DNA of 64,000 bases from Delphinus delphis (GCF_949987515.2 NC_082697.1:20715730-20779729); one strand, 5' to 3'. Counted from the stretch's first letter, positions 25,221 to 35,640 are shown. Translations and numbers: made by a program. Notes: generated from the letters alone by a model not told the origin.

Positions 25221-25372
25221 GCTGGTGGCTCTCAAAGTGTGGTCTTTGAGTTAGCAGGACCTGGACACTTGTTAGAAATGCAGATTCTCAGGGCCCAGCC
25301 CCCTGTGTCTTAATAGCCCTCGGGGTGATTCTGATGCACCACTCAAGTTTGAGAATCACTGCTCCAGAGAAT
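25221..25372 (-). mobile_element. MER5A-like hAT element
   Basis: 'tggctctcaaagtgtggtctttgagttagcagg...ggtgattctgatgcacc...gagaatcactg', antisense. It lies in the last ARHGAP40 intron. Confidence 0.75.
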
Positions 25373-25809
25373 GCAGCTGAGGACAGCTGCCCATCCTCGG
25401 TCCCCACAAAGCTGGGGGACTCTCAGAGCTGGACACATGTTTACAGAATTCCTTAAGGAATCCATGGTCACTGGCCCGGGAGGAGGTCCACTTCAGCTAG
25501 GCTGGCCCAGAAGCATCAATTTCACTAGAGGTACTGACAACTGTCACACTAAACAAAAAATTCTGCCCCCTCCGTGTCTGATGCCAGCTCCAGGCAAAAC
25601 TCCAAACTCCAGGACGGAATCCTAAGGCGTGCACAAGCTGACCCTTGACCTCACAGCAGGGTTCCACTTGGTTTCACAGGAGACAGAGGCCTGAAGGGGA
25701 GATTCATCCCAGGTGGACTCTGGTCTCCCGCAGAGGGGTCCAGTGAGCCCTCAAGGTCAAAGAGCTCCCAGTGACCTGGGCTCAGACTCATTCCCCACTG
25801 GAAACTTAC

Positions 25810-25865
25810 TGATATTCCCTCTGACTCCGTGGAGGAGGATGCGGGCTGACTTTATGGACCTGTTG
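25810..25865 (-). pseudogene. ARHGAP40: ARHGAP40 penultimate coding exon
   Basis: 56 nt reading NRSIKSARILLHGVRGNI plus the start of Ser, matching ARHGAP18 'GEVFLYEIGGNIGERC' across the junction with the next exon. Acceptor is cttctctctgtcttacag and donor is ATCA|gtaagt; both are near ideal. No lesion inside. Confidence 0.8.
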
Positions 25866-26309
25866 CTGTAAGACAGAGAGAAGCAAGCCACTGCTCTTCT
25901 AGAGGCAGCGAGAACAACCACTGCGTATGGAGCCCAGGACTGGAAGGGGCGGTCTCACTGATTTTTGGTCACAGGTGGGAGATGAGACATACGGGCCCTC
26001 CCGAGAGAGCTGGAGCCCAGGAAGGAGCCCAGCACCCAGAGGCAGGGAAGAGGCAGCTGGACGGCACTAGGGGAGGGCCAGCCATGGGTCCCCTGCCACA
26101 AGGCCCCTTCCTGCTGGGCATCAGAATAAAAGCTGTGGAAGTGGTGGGATGAGTGACAGATGAGGACAAGAGCCTGCAGTGAGGGGCAAATTCTGAGTCA
26201 AGATGGGTTATGAATGTTGTATGAGTATGTATGTTAATTATAATTAGTATATAAGTATCATATGATTATCATATGATACTTATAGATATCCTGAGCTCAA
26301 TTCCAAAGT

Positions 26310-26405
26310 CTGTCCCCAATTTGCTGTGTGGCTCTGGGCAAGGCCCTTTCCCTCTCTGAGCCTCAGTTTTCCCATCTGTACAAGGAGGAACTGGACTAGA
26401 CACTT
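26310..26405 (+). mobile_element. MIR SINE
   Basis: 'tgctgtgtggctctgggcaaggccctttccctctctgagcctcagttttcccatctg'; between candidate ARHGAP40 exons. Confidence 0.75.
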
Positions 26406-26499
26406 GCTAGGACCAACAGTCCAAGAGTCCTTTGTGCCAATTCCATCAAGGAGGCTCCTGAGAGTTCAAGCTGTTTCTTACATCCTGGAGTGACAGCTG

Positions 26500-26845
26500 C
26501 AGATCATCCCCATGGATCCTCTTCCAGCTCTTTGGCCACACTGACTCAGGACCTTTGCACATGCAGTTTTTGGTGCCTAGATGCCTTACCTCATTTCCCA
26601 CACTATACCAGCTGCCTTGTTTTACATTCACATTGTTCCCTGTATTTCTTATACAACCTAATACAGCTTGTAACTTGATATTTACTTTGTGGCTATTTGA
26701 CTCATGTCTATGTCTTCCACAGGGCTGTGAACTTGTAGGTCCAGGGCCCCTGTCTGTTCTTTTCCTTGTGATTCTAGCATTCCACATGGTACCTGGTCTA
26801 GAATAGGCATCCATTAAATAGCTGTGAAATGAATGAGTGAATAAA
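26500..26845 (+). mobile_element. L2 fragment
   Basis: 'ctcaggacctttgcacatgcag' and a 3' end with 'ggcatccattaaatagctgtgaaatgaatgagtgaataaatgaatg' are L2 text. Confidence 0.7.
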
Positions 26846-26934
26846 TGAATGAATCATGGCTACCACCATTACGATTTGGAGCCAAGAAGTTCTCTGAGAA
26901 GGCTGGAGAACCCAGCTCTGACCACCCCAGAAAG

Positions 26935-27018
26935 GGAACGGTCAACAGCAGGCACAGCTCCCCTCAATGGCCTTCAGCTCCGAGGGGCTGACCTCTCCCT
27001 GCACCAGCACCCTGTTCC
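26935..27018 (-). pseudogene. ARHGAP40: Possible ARHGAP40 exon remnant (VQAP...DVLARF region)
   Basis: After acceptor gcctctcccctgcag a frame reads NRVLVQGEVSPSELKAIEG then SCACC and a stop. Position and partial resemblance fit the missing exon for ARHGAP18 'VIRVQAPHLSKVSMAIQLT'. The similarity is weak and no donor is identified, so this may be chance. Confidence 0.25.
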
Positions 27019-27732
27019 CTGCAGGGGAGAGGCTCCTGTAAGGGGTAAGGGAAGGTGGCCTGAACTCAGAATACAGTATGCACACACACAACACACCCAC
27101 ACCAGCTGCTTGTGCACGGATCATATGTCCACATACACAATGTCCCCCAAAGCGTGCATACATAAACACAGGCTATAGAAACATGTGTGCACATGCGTTC
27201 ACCCTCACACACAACAGGAGTGCGTGCAGGGCACCTCCAGACGCGTGCATCTAGCTTTACATAAATACACATGATGCACAAGGCGACACTGCCAACTTCC
27301 CCGTTCTGGACTCCTCCTGGAAACTGTATTCTTAGAAGTCCCCTCTCTTCTACTGCCCCCCTCCCCACCCCAATCACTCGACACCCCACAAAGCAAACCC
27401 CACTTTCCTAACCCTTGGCAAAGCACACAAGTGCTGCCTGAAAATAAGGCAGCGGTAATAGCTTCCAGAAGACCACGCAACGCCCCACCGTTTCCTCCTT
27501 GCTCAGCCGCGTCACCTCCCTCGTTTCTGAGACCCCGCCTCCTCTCTCGCTGCGACGGGCCCGGGACGCCTCCTGGTGGCCACAGTCGGCAGCGCCGTTC
27601 CCGGCAGCCTAGTCGTGAGTCCCGGCTGATGCAGAGGATGAGAAGGCAGGGCCACAAGGTACCCTCCCGCCACCCCTTGCCCCTTTCTGCTTCCACCTGT
27701 GGGGGCGGGGCAGTGGTACAGGGCTCACTCAC

Positions 27733-27912
27733 CAACTCGGGGCCGTCCGTCGCCTTGTTCCTGTCTGCGTGCATCCTTCGCAGCCAGGTCTTGAGTCCCC
27801 CATCGCAGAGCTGGGGGCACCAGCGAATGCTGTCGTTCAGTTTTCACATCTGGGCCACCAAGAAAGGCAACCTGACCAGAAAGAATCAAGTCTTAGCAGG
27901 GGCATCGGGTTG
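27733..27912 (-). pseudogene. ARHGAP40: ARHGAP40 exon after RhoGAP core, frameshift and TGA
   Basis: After acceptor gcttctcaccccag it reads NPMPLLRLDSFWS (family 'NTMHLLIKYQKLLWT'). One base is then missing near 27871, after which the next frame reads LPFLVAQM, TGA (27844-27846), KLNDS and ...LKTWLRRMHADRNKATDG. This matches 'PKFIVNQVRKQN...KKLLKKMAYDREKY'. The stop replaces the conserved Arg of QVRK (CGA to TGA). Donor GAGTTG|gtgagt is good. At 180 nt it is one short of the phase expectation. Confidence 0.8.
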
Positions 27913-29019
27913 CTGGGGTGAGAAGCAGAGCCGCCAGGGTCACTGGGGCCTCTTCTCTGTCCCAGCGTCTCAAACAGAGCTTGGCAATATGTATTTGTTG
28001 AACTTGGGGCTGACGCACTAGTTTGATGGGAGGAGGGGGGCCATTTAGCCCCTAAAGGGGGCCATGGAGTAGGGGACTCAGAGCAGAGCCCACCCTTGGG
28101 CTTCCTGACAGGGATCTCCCAAGACAGGCTGGAGGGTACTGCACCTGCTGTGGGACAGGTGTTCATTGTCTTACCCAAGCAGGGGTGTCCCCAAGAACAC
28201 ACCTGCAGTGGGCTAAGGCTTTAAGAACCCCAGCCAGCCCTCACTGGCAGATCCCCAAAGACCCCTGGATCAACCCATACTCCTCTGTCGAATCAGAACC
28301 CAGCAGACAGTCAGGAGAATCCAGACTCCATGGACCCTGATAATAAAGGGCATGTGCCCTGGACTCTTGACAGGACTGGGTTCCATTCTAGTCTCCTCTG
28401 TTTACTGGCTGTGTGACACCCAAACAAGGTGACACATATGAGAGGGGGAGGAAGAGGATCTTCCTATTTTACTTTATCTACATCCGTGTTGCCTGAAAGT
28501 TTTACAAGAAGTCATTAAGGTATTTCTTGAATTTAAAAAACAGCGTACAATAAAAAATGTTTTAGTAGTCCCATTAGCCCAGAGAGCTGAAAGAGCACAG
28601 AGAAGAAAGGGACTCTGGGCGTGTAGGAGGGCACCTGTGCTGGGGAAGGGTGGGCGTTCTCAGCAGAAGAGCTGACTTTTGAACCGGGTCTTGAAGAATG
28701 AGCAGAGGGTACCAGCTTTCTGCTCTCTTTAGAATGGAAGGGAATCCCAGGCGGAGTGAAGTACCCAAGCAAAAACGCGGAGGCGTGCAGCGCGGGATGA
28801 GTTTGGAGAATGAGCTGGTATCTGGTACATTTAGAACAGAAAAGATTGCCTGAGTCTCGAGGGGGAGAAACTGGAAACAGTCAGAAAGCTTCACTTGTGG
28901 GTCTCTGGAATTAAAAATAAAAACTATCTTATGACTTTATAGATGAAGGGAAGGATAGAAGGGACGAAGGGAGAGAGGGAGAGCGGGAAGGTGAGAGAGA
29001 GAAAGGGAGGGGCCAAAGG

Positions 29020-29110
29020 TGAGTGGATGGATGGATGGATGGATGCGTGGAGGGGTGGATGGATGGGTGGGTGGGTGGACTGATGGATCGAGGTGTATGG
29101 ATGGGTGACT
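29020..29110 (+). repeat. GGAT-type tetranucleotide tract
   Basis: 'gtggatggatggatggatggatg' followed by degenerate ggtggatgg units. Confidence 0.85.
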
Positions 29111-29697
29111 AGATGAAAGGACGAACGGAGAGACGGATGGAGGAGGCTGCATGTCTCCGTGGAGTGGCCTCACACGCAGTGGTGGCGGTGCTACCTTGCA
29201 GTCATGGGGGTGCCGGCCGGGTCTTCTCTGTGCTCCGGCCCCACCCTCAACTTCCATGGGCCTTGGCGTGTGACCACAGGTAGACCGCAGAGGGGTCTCT
29301 CTCCCTACTCTTGCCCCTCCCTCTTGCTCTGGATTGTCACTCAGGGCAAGGCTCACGGTGGGGCGGGGGTGTCCTTGTCACCTGACTCCGGCCTCTGTCT
29401 TCGGCAGCCCCTGTGCTCCTGAGTCTCAGGGGTGGGGCTTTCTCAGCATCATTAACGCTTTGGTGTGAAGGAATCTTTGCGGGGGCTCAGAGAACACCCA
29501 TAACCTGGGGTACATCAGACGGCAGTGGAGACAGAAAGTGTAGACCCCTCTTGGATGCGAAGGCAGGGGGAGAAAGAAGACTCTGGCTTACACGTAGGAT
29601 CCAGCAAAGGTCCCGCAAGAGATACCACTGGGGATTTGAAAGGACAGTACCCACAATCCTGGAGGGCAGGGGCCTCCTGGCCAGAAAGAATCAAGTC

Positions 29698-29790
29698 TTA
29701 GAACAGATGAGGTGTCATCTCCGTGGAAACGCTCCAAAGCATCATCTTGTTGCTCGGCTCCCGGGCCACTGGGAAGAATTCCAGCAGTGC
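29698..29790 (-). pseudogene. ARHGAP40: ARHGAP40 RhoGAP exon, in-frame stop
   Basis: After acceptor ctgtgtccccctccag it reads ALLEFFPVAREPSNKMMLWS then VSTEMTPHLF, matching the family's 'ALLEFLQRV...NKMT.NVAMVMAPNLF'. TAA follows at 29698-29700. No donor is visible after it. The stop lies inside a 26-bp block (29676-29701) also found, with one mismatch, in the next exon at 27871-27896. The rest of this exon may therefore have been replaced. Confidence 0.8.
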
Positions 29791-30204
29791 CTGGAGGGGG
29801 ACACAGAACCTCCCTCAAATCTCAGCACATCCCTGGTGCTCCCTACCTTTTCCAGAACGTCATGCTGCACAACCTGGGGACACCTGGAAAGAGCCAGGGA
29901 CTGGAATAGGGGTTTTGATTTCAGCTTTGCCATCAGCCCATCCCACAACCCGTGTCTCAGTTTCCTGCTCCTCAAAAAGTGGCCCAAACCTTCCCACTTC
30001 CCTGCTCCCCCAGATGTTACTGAGACATCTGGCTCAGACCACAGCTCCCAGGCAGGAAAGGACCACAACTCCAGGAAGTGGGTCTTTTCCTGGAGAGCCT
30101 CACGTCAGCTCCTTCTTCTGAAGTCTGGATCTGCCCAGGATGCAAAGGAAAGAATAGGGAAGCAGAGACAATGGGAAGAAAGGGGGAAAATGAAAACAGC
30201 TACA

Positions 30205-30375
30205 GTGTATTAAGTATTCTTTGCACTCATGGCCCCTTTGTTAGCACCTTACATACTTTTATCTTCTCACTTAATCCTCACAACTCTATAAAGCGGATTC
30301 CATTATTGTACCCATTTTGCAGAGAAGGAAACTGTGGTTTGGAGAATGTGTCCAAGGCCACATAGCCAGTAAGGC
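30205..30375 (-). mobile_element. MIR SINE
   Basis: Antisense: 'ctcacttaatcctcacaactctataaagcggattcc...gcagagaaggaaactg...ccacatagccagtaagg'. Confidence 0.75.
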
Positions 30376-30397
30376 TGAAGGGAAGGAGGAAAGAATG

Positions 30398-30442
30398 GAA
30401 AGATGGAAAGATGGATGGATGGATGGATGGATGGATGGATGA
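30398..30442 (+). repeat. GGAT tetranucleotide repeat
   Basis: About nine consecutive ggat units in an AAGG-rich context. Confidence 0.85.
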
Positions 30443-31230
30443 TGGAAGGCAGAAAGGATGGAAAGAAGGAAGGGAAAATACTGAAAAGTATTACATCTTC
30501 TACTCTATGATTCCTCATGTGTTAGCTCTTGTAATTCCCCAGTCTCTCAAGATGCTATTATTATCCTCAGTTTACTGAAAAAGGAACAGAAATTCTAAGA
30601 GCCTGTCTCTGTAACCAAAGCTAAGGCATAAGGAGAGGAGGTCCCCTGAGCCCAGCACTACCTGGTTACAGAGACCTCTCGGGGGCTCCTATGTTTACTC
30701 CAGACAAGGATTCCAGTAGACCTGGTGTTTCCTCACAGCCTCACCCTAGAGGTGCATCTTGAGTTCGACCCAAGGATAGCCAGGAGGGTGCTGGGAGCTA
30801 AGTGAAGCCTACATCCAGCCCCACCCCCAGTGCTGAGCACCCACTCTCATAACACACAATGGGAACTCCCTAAGAGTGTTTCCCAAATGGGTGCCCCAGA
30901 GAATACCAGTGCCATGCAATGTCTTCCACAGCAAAAGAGGTCCGTGAACAACTGAGTTTGGAAAATGCTATATTCTCTAGTCCCACTTGGAGACTCAGGA
31001 AGCCTAAGCATATCAAAGGCTCTGAGAAGTCTTGTAGGAAAGAATGATCCTTAACTTTGTTTCATTAACTCAATGTTGACCCATCTTATTTGGATACAGA
31101 GCCCCTTTTCCCAGTGACACCTGTTAACACCACATAACACTAATGTTCGGAGTGCCCACTCCAGGAAGCACCATTTCCTTCCAGGACCCATCTGCTTTCT
31201 TTAGGGAAAAAGTCTCAGGAAAGACTTGGC

Positions 31231-31568
31231 GGGGCTTCCCTGGTGGCACAGTGGTTAAGAATCTGCCTGCCAGTGCAGGGGACACAGGTACGAGCCCTGC
31301 TCTGGGAAGATCCCACATGCCCCGGAGCAACTAAGCCCATGTGCCACCACTACTGAGCCTGCGCTCTAGAGCCCACGAGCCACAACTACTGAAGCCTGCG
31401 CACCTAGAGCCCGTGCTCCGCAACAATAGAAGCCACCGCAATGAGAAGCCCGCGTACTGCAACGAAGAGTAGCTCCCACTCGCCGCAACTAGAGAAAGCC
31501 CGCGCACAGCAACGAAGACCCAACACAGCCAAAAATAAATTCATTAAATAAATTTATTTTTAAAAAAA
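31231..31568 (+). mobile_element. CHR-type SINE, full length
   Basis: Complete head and body with tail of aaat/ttat; duplication aaagacttggc / aaagtcttggc. Lies in an intron of the ARHGAP40 remnant, about 140 bp from exon 31707-31788. Confidence 0.9.
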
Positions 31569-31706
31569 GTCTTGGCCATCATGGTTGGTGACCATTGCAC
31601 CCCAGCACCTGGCATAGTTGTGGAATGAATGAATGAGCACATTTGGAGGCGTTATTTTGGGTGTAGGCCGAGGTGATAGAGTGAAGGCAGCTCGTGGTAA
31701 CTTTTC

Positions 31707-31788
31707 TTTCGGGATGTTCCTGCTGGGTTCTGGGAGGATCTGGATGAACAGTGAAGGGCCTGCAGGCACTGCGTCAGGCCCGGGATGT
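31707..31788 (-). pseudogene. ARHGAP40: ARHGAP40 RhoGAP exon, 1-nt deletion and donor lost
   Basis: Reads (N)IPGLTQCLQALH, then needs one base restored to continue LFIQILPEPSRNIPK. Together these are 28 positions, equal to ARHGAP18 'NLPTKKQQLQALNLLVILL' and onward. The deletion lies at about 31750. The exon is 82 nt where phase requires 83, confirming the loss. Acceptor is ctcttcccgcag. After the expected end AAA, the intron begins GAAAAG, so the GT is gone. Confidence 0.8.
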
Positions 31789-33359
31789 CTGCGGGAAGAG
31801 GGAGGGCTTGGTCTCCCGTCCCCATGGGAGGTTCAGGAACCATCCCTCCCTGGGGTTGGAGTCCCCTTCTCGAGGAGGGGAGATTCTAGAACTGGAAAGA
31901 ACAGGAACGGCCAGGAAACCTTTCCTCCTAAGGCCCGGAACTGTTTCCCGGGCTAGTGTAGCTCAGATAGAGGCCCAGCCAGTGCTGGTCTCGAGGTTCA
32001 CTCTCTGCACTGTGTGAATAAAAAGTAACACACATGTGTGCATGCACACACACATTCACATGCACTCACAGACATGTGCACACACACACACACATGCCCA
32101 GATGTGCAGCCTCAGACCTATGGCCCAGGGTCAGAAAGGCAAGGAACCAGCCATCACCTCTAGGAAGTGAATAGCTCCTGGAGACAAGGTTTAATGAAAA
32201 GCTTCGTGTTTTGAGGGCTGGAAAGGAAAAGCTGTCCCACGCCTGAGGTCAGGATCTCTGGAGTTGTAGAATTCAGAGGAAGAGTTCACCAGAGCCAGAC
32301 CACACCCATCAGCAGTGAGCCAGCCGGAGCCCGGGGAGCAGCTGTGCGGGGGACACAGAGGCTGAGTGCCTAGGGTTTCGTCCCTCAGGTCCTGTGTGGC
32401 CTTCATTCATTCATTCACTCACTCAGCAAATATCTTTAAGCATCTTTTAGGTGCCAGGCTCCAGTCCGAGGACCCAGGACATTGTGGTGAAGGAAACAAA
32501 GAGGCAGGTTTGTGGAGTGTATGTTTCGGGGGGAGAAGACAGACAATATCAAGCAAAGAAATAACTAAGTAGCTTCAAACACTGATTTGTACTAAGAACA
32601 TAAGCAGAGTATTATAACAAGTGGTGCCTGGGTGGGCAGGTTGCCAGGACAGGAGGGTCTCTTTCCAGCCCTGACACTGAGCTGACATGTGAATGCCAAG
32701 AGGCAGTCAGCCTAATAAAGGGGTGAATTTCCAGGCAGAAAGAGCAGCAAGTGCAGGCACTCAGAAGAAGGAAAGAAACAGGCACATCGAAGCAGGGGAG
32801 CCTGGCCAGGTGGTGGCGACAGAGAGGGGCATGAGATGGGTACAGGGTCAGAGTTTATTCCCAGTGGGTTTCAGAGGGTTTGATGCTGTCGGTGATCGGC
32901 TCTGATTCCATCTATATGAGAAGCAAATATGGGACAGGATTTCTCAGGGTCCCTGCCCTCTGCTTGGGAGTGGAGATCAGACTGCCTGAGCTCTGAAGCT
33001 TTTTGGAGAATCACAGAGAGAGAGAAAGAGAGCGTATCCTTGGGTTCCCCTCAAGGTCGAAAGCTTTATTCTTCTGCGAAAACCAGAAGTGACTGTGTTT
33101 ACTCTCTATGGATTGGGAGGAAGTCCAGGCAGCAACTTATACATGTGGGATATAAACAGAGAGAGATCCACGTGATTCATGCCGGTCTGCAGAGGGGCAC
33201 ACAGACGGACGGATGTGCACACATGTGCCCACAGATACACAACTAGACAAACCCAATAGGCTCGACCCCATGGATATCGTGAAGGGAAGAAAACCGGTCC
33301 AGTGGGGACTGATAGGGACTGTGGTGGGCAAACACTTACCCTCCTCTCCTCCCCTGTCA

Positions 33360-33460
33360 CACTACACACACACACGTGCATACACACAGCACATGCATGG
33401 ACACACATCTACACCATACACATGCACACACGTGCGTGCACGCACACACATAGTCAGATG
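33360..33460 (+). repeat. Degenerate CA-rich tract
   Basis: acacacacacgtgcatacacacagc-type sequence; a similar tract lies at about 32025-32100. Confidence 0.7.
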
Positions 33461-33583
33461 TGCACGCACTCACAGCTCGAGGTCACAGGGACAGTCCTGT
33501 CTTCCCACCACTTCCCCTCTCCAGCCAAGGCCAGTGCCATCAGACACTCTTCCCCCCAAACACAAAGGGCTGGGCATGCTCGC

Positions 33584-33701
33584 TGGGCAGCACAGGGAAG
33601 GCCTGGAGGTACTCCGCGGTGAGCAGAGGCGCTGGCAGTGCCTGGAGGGGCATTTGGAGCAAATCAGATGCGTCGTTGTGATTCAGCTTGTGTTCCAGCC
33701 C
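33584..33701 (-). pseudogene. ARHGAP40: ARHGAP40 RhoGAP exon, non-GT donor
   Basis: Reads LEHKLNHNDASDLLQMPLQA then LPAPLLTAEYLQAFPVLP, aligning with ARHGAP18 'WESVKQHDAASLLKLFIRELPQPLLSVEYLKAFQAVQ'. The conserved K and R of the LLKxFxRELP helix are both Gln here. Acceptor is gcccctccttccttcag. The phase-1 end falls at CCC A, where the intron starts GCGAGC, a GC instead of GT. Joining to the next exon gives Asn-Ile-Pro, as in the family. Confidence 0.8.
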
Positions 33702-33754
33702 CTGAAGGAAGGAGGGGCGCTGATGAGAAGTTGGCTCAAGGCTCCAGTGAAAGT

Positions 33755-33885
33755 CACTCTGCCGCTCCTCTGGGCCTCAGTTTCCTCATCCGCAAAGTGG
33801 TGATAAGATGTGTGTAAGTCTAATGGCCTACTGTGTGTAAGTCACTCAGCACAGGGTTTAGCTCAATAAATGTGAGTGGTCTGAC
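33755..33885 (+). mobile_element. MIR SINE
   Basis: 'cctctgggcctcagtttcctcatccgcaaagtgg...agctcaataaatgtgag'; between two ARHGAP40 exons. Confidence 0.75.
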
Positions 33886-34028
33886 TCCAGGGCCCGCACT
33901 CTCAACCCCTCTGCTGTATTGTGCCAACTTCACCCTTCCAAACCCTCCTGGGATTCCATGACCCAAACAGATACCAAAGACAGAACACTGATAAACCATG
34001 AAATGGATTCTCTCCTGGCTTAACGCAC

Positions 34029-34148
34029 GGAGGAGGGTGCTGGGCGACGCAGCCTCAACGAAGTGGGGAAGCCAAACCATAACTTTGACCCTGGCACCCT
34101 GAGAATGCCCGATGTGTCCAGCCCTCTCTCTTCCAAACAGGACAGCAG
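34029..34148 (-). pseudogene. ARHGAP40: ARHGAP40 exon with arginine-finger motif, second half scrambled
   Basis: After acceptor ggtttctttctcccatag, codons 1-21 read LLSCLEERGLDTSGILRVPG S, a close match to ARHGAP18 'LISRIEERGLETEGLLRIPGA'. The finger Arg is kept (34098-34100). From about 34085 the open frame loses resemblance, while the next frame reads WLPHFVEAAS, similar to the family's 'NLCQELEAK', so small indels are likely. A possible donor CC|gtgcgt ends a 120-nt, phase-0 exon. Confidence 0.75.
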
Positions 34149-34753
34149 CTATGGGAGAAAGAAACCAATGTTTAAACCAGCAACCATTGGAAACCGGGAT
34201 TCAAACATGTGTGTTTGTCTCCCATGAAAACCAGAAAGAAGAGAGAGTTTGGAGGAGATTCCCTCAAAATGAGAAGAACAGCTTTTTGGCCGCTGCCATG
34301 AGCCAGGGATTGTTCTGAGAGCTTTCCGTGCATTTATCTCATTTCATCCGTAATGAAAGGAGCATGCTGTTATTCTGACCTTCCTCTGCAGATACTGAAA
34401 GAAAGGCTCATAGAAGTTTAAAAATTCACCCCAAAGATGAGTATAAGTTACACGTGGACTAACCTCCGTGCTGTTCAAGGGTCAACCATAAAAATTTGAC
34501 TCTCTTCCAATTGAATGTTAAATTCTGTTATTTGATTGTACAAAAATTGTTAAAGTTTAAGACATTATTAAAGACTCCTATGTAAAAAATTCATCCCAAG
34601 TTTCTCAGCTACCAAATGTCAGAGACAGAATTTGAACCCAAGTCTCCTGATTCTATAGTCCACACTCCTATTTCCCAGGCTAGACATCTCCCAATAATGG
34701 CTCCAGAGCCAGCCTCTCATGGGCTAAATGAGCCCAATCTGGGGATAACTTCC

Positions 34754-34845
34754 GGCTTGAAGGACCAGCAGGACCTGGGTGCTGGGGAGGGATCTACGGT
34801 CGGCTTCTAGCAAGGTGTCGAGGGACACGCTGAAAAGGCAAGTTT
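34754..34845 (-). pseudogene. ARHGAP40: ARHGAP40 exon, start of RhoGAP domain, donor lost
   Basis: Reads (E)TCLFSVSLDTLLEADRRSLP then STQVLLVLQA, matching ARHGAP18 'SGLFCVPLTALLEQDQRKVPGMRIPLIFQK'. Two conserved positions (Gly/Cys and Pro of FGVPL) are changed to Ser. Acceptor is ctttgacttccgcag. Directly after the expected phase-0 end (GCC), the intron begins GGAAGT where GTAAGT is expected, so the donor appears destroyed by one T-to-G change. Confidence 0.82.
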
Positions 34846-35399
34846 CTGCGGAAGTCAAAGAGCAGAAGGGGCATTTCACTTCCTGGAATGACAGCTGGGG
34901 TCCAACCTGCGAGATCTTGTGGGTAACTAGAATCAGACGCTTTTCCCTGCGTGAGGACTGAGCTCTATGGAGGATGGTCAAGCTAAAAATTCTCCACATC
35001 TCTCCAACAGAACCTTTGGCCTCAGTGATCATGAAAACATTAGGTGCACCACAGAGCAGAAAATCTCAGCTGGGTGAAGAGATGCTCAAAGGAAAACGTG
35101 CTGCAGCCCCAGGGAGTGCTGGGTATGACATGTGACAATGGCCTGGGGTAGAGGGTCTAGGTCTGCAAGGACAGGTTGAGTTCTGAAGAAATGTATTTCC
35201 CATCCTGCCTTGCAGTCTTCTTGGGCAAATTCCTCCTTCCCAATCTTCTCTAATTTCCTTCCTTCTCCCTTCAACCACCTACATGTTTCTCTGCGAAACC
35301 CCTACCCCTGGCCTTTCTTATCCCCCATCCTCTTGTCTTTGAAGAAGCAAACAAAAAAAATCACAGTGTGTGATGTGGACAGTGATGCAGTGAGATGAA

Positions 35400-35640
35400 C
35401 ACTCTCATACACTATTGAAGGCTAATATATACCAAGAACTGAATAAGTATATTCTAAAATAATCTAAGATGCATTCAAAGTTGTGTGTGCAGCCATAGTG
35501 ATTGTGTTTTATAATAGAAAATCATGAAATAATAAATGTCCACTAATAAGAAATGGTTAAATAAATCACATCCACAAGGAGGGAAATAGTGCCCTGATTA
35601 AAAATAATGTTTTCAAAGAATGTTTAATAGTTGTGGTAAA
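35400..35640 (+). mobile_element. Old L1-like fragment
   Basis: 'aataataaatgtccactaataagaaatggttaaataaatcaca' is L1 3'-type text, in an ARHGAP40 intron. Confidence 0.55.

Noticed and set aside
27205..27774. 189-codon minus-strand frame
   Set aside because: Its first part is the ARHGAP40 exon (MHADRNKATDGPEL) but it reads straight through the gtgagt donor into intron.
29413..30213. 266-codon open frame on the plus strand
   Set aside because: It runs antisense through the ARHGAP40 exon remnant at 29.7 kb and has no family resemblance.
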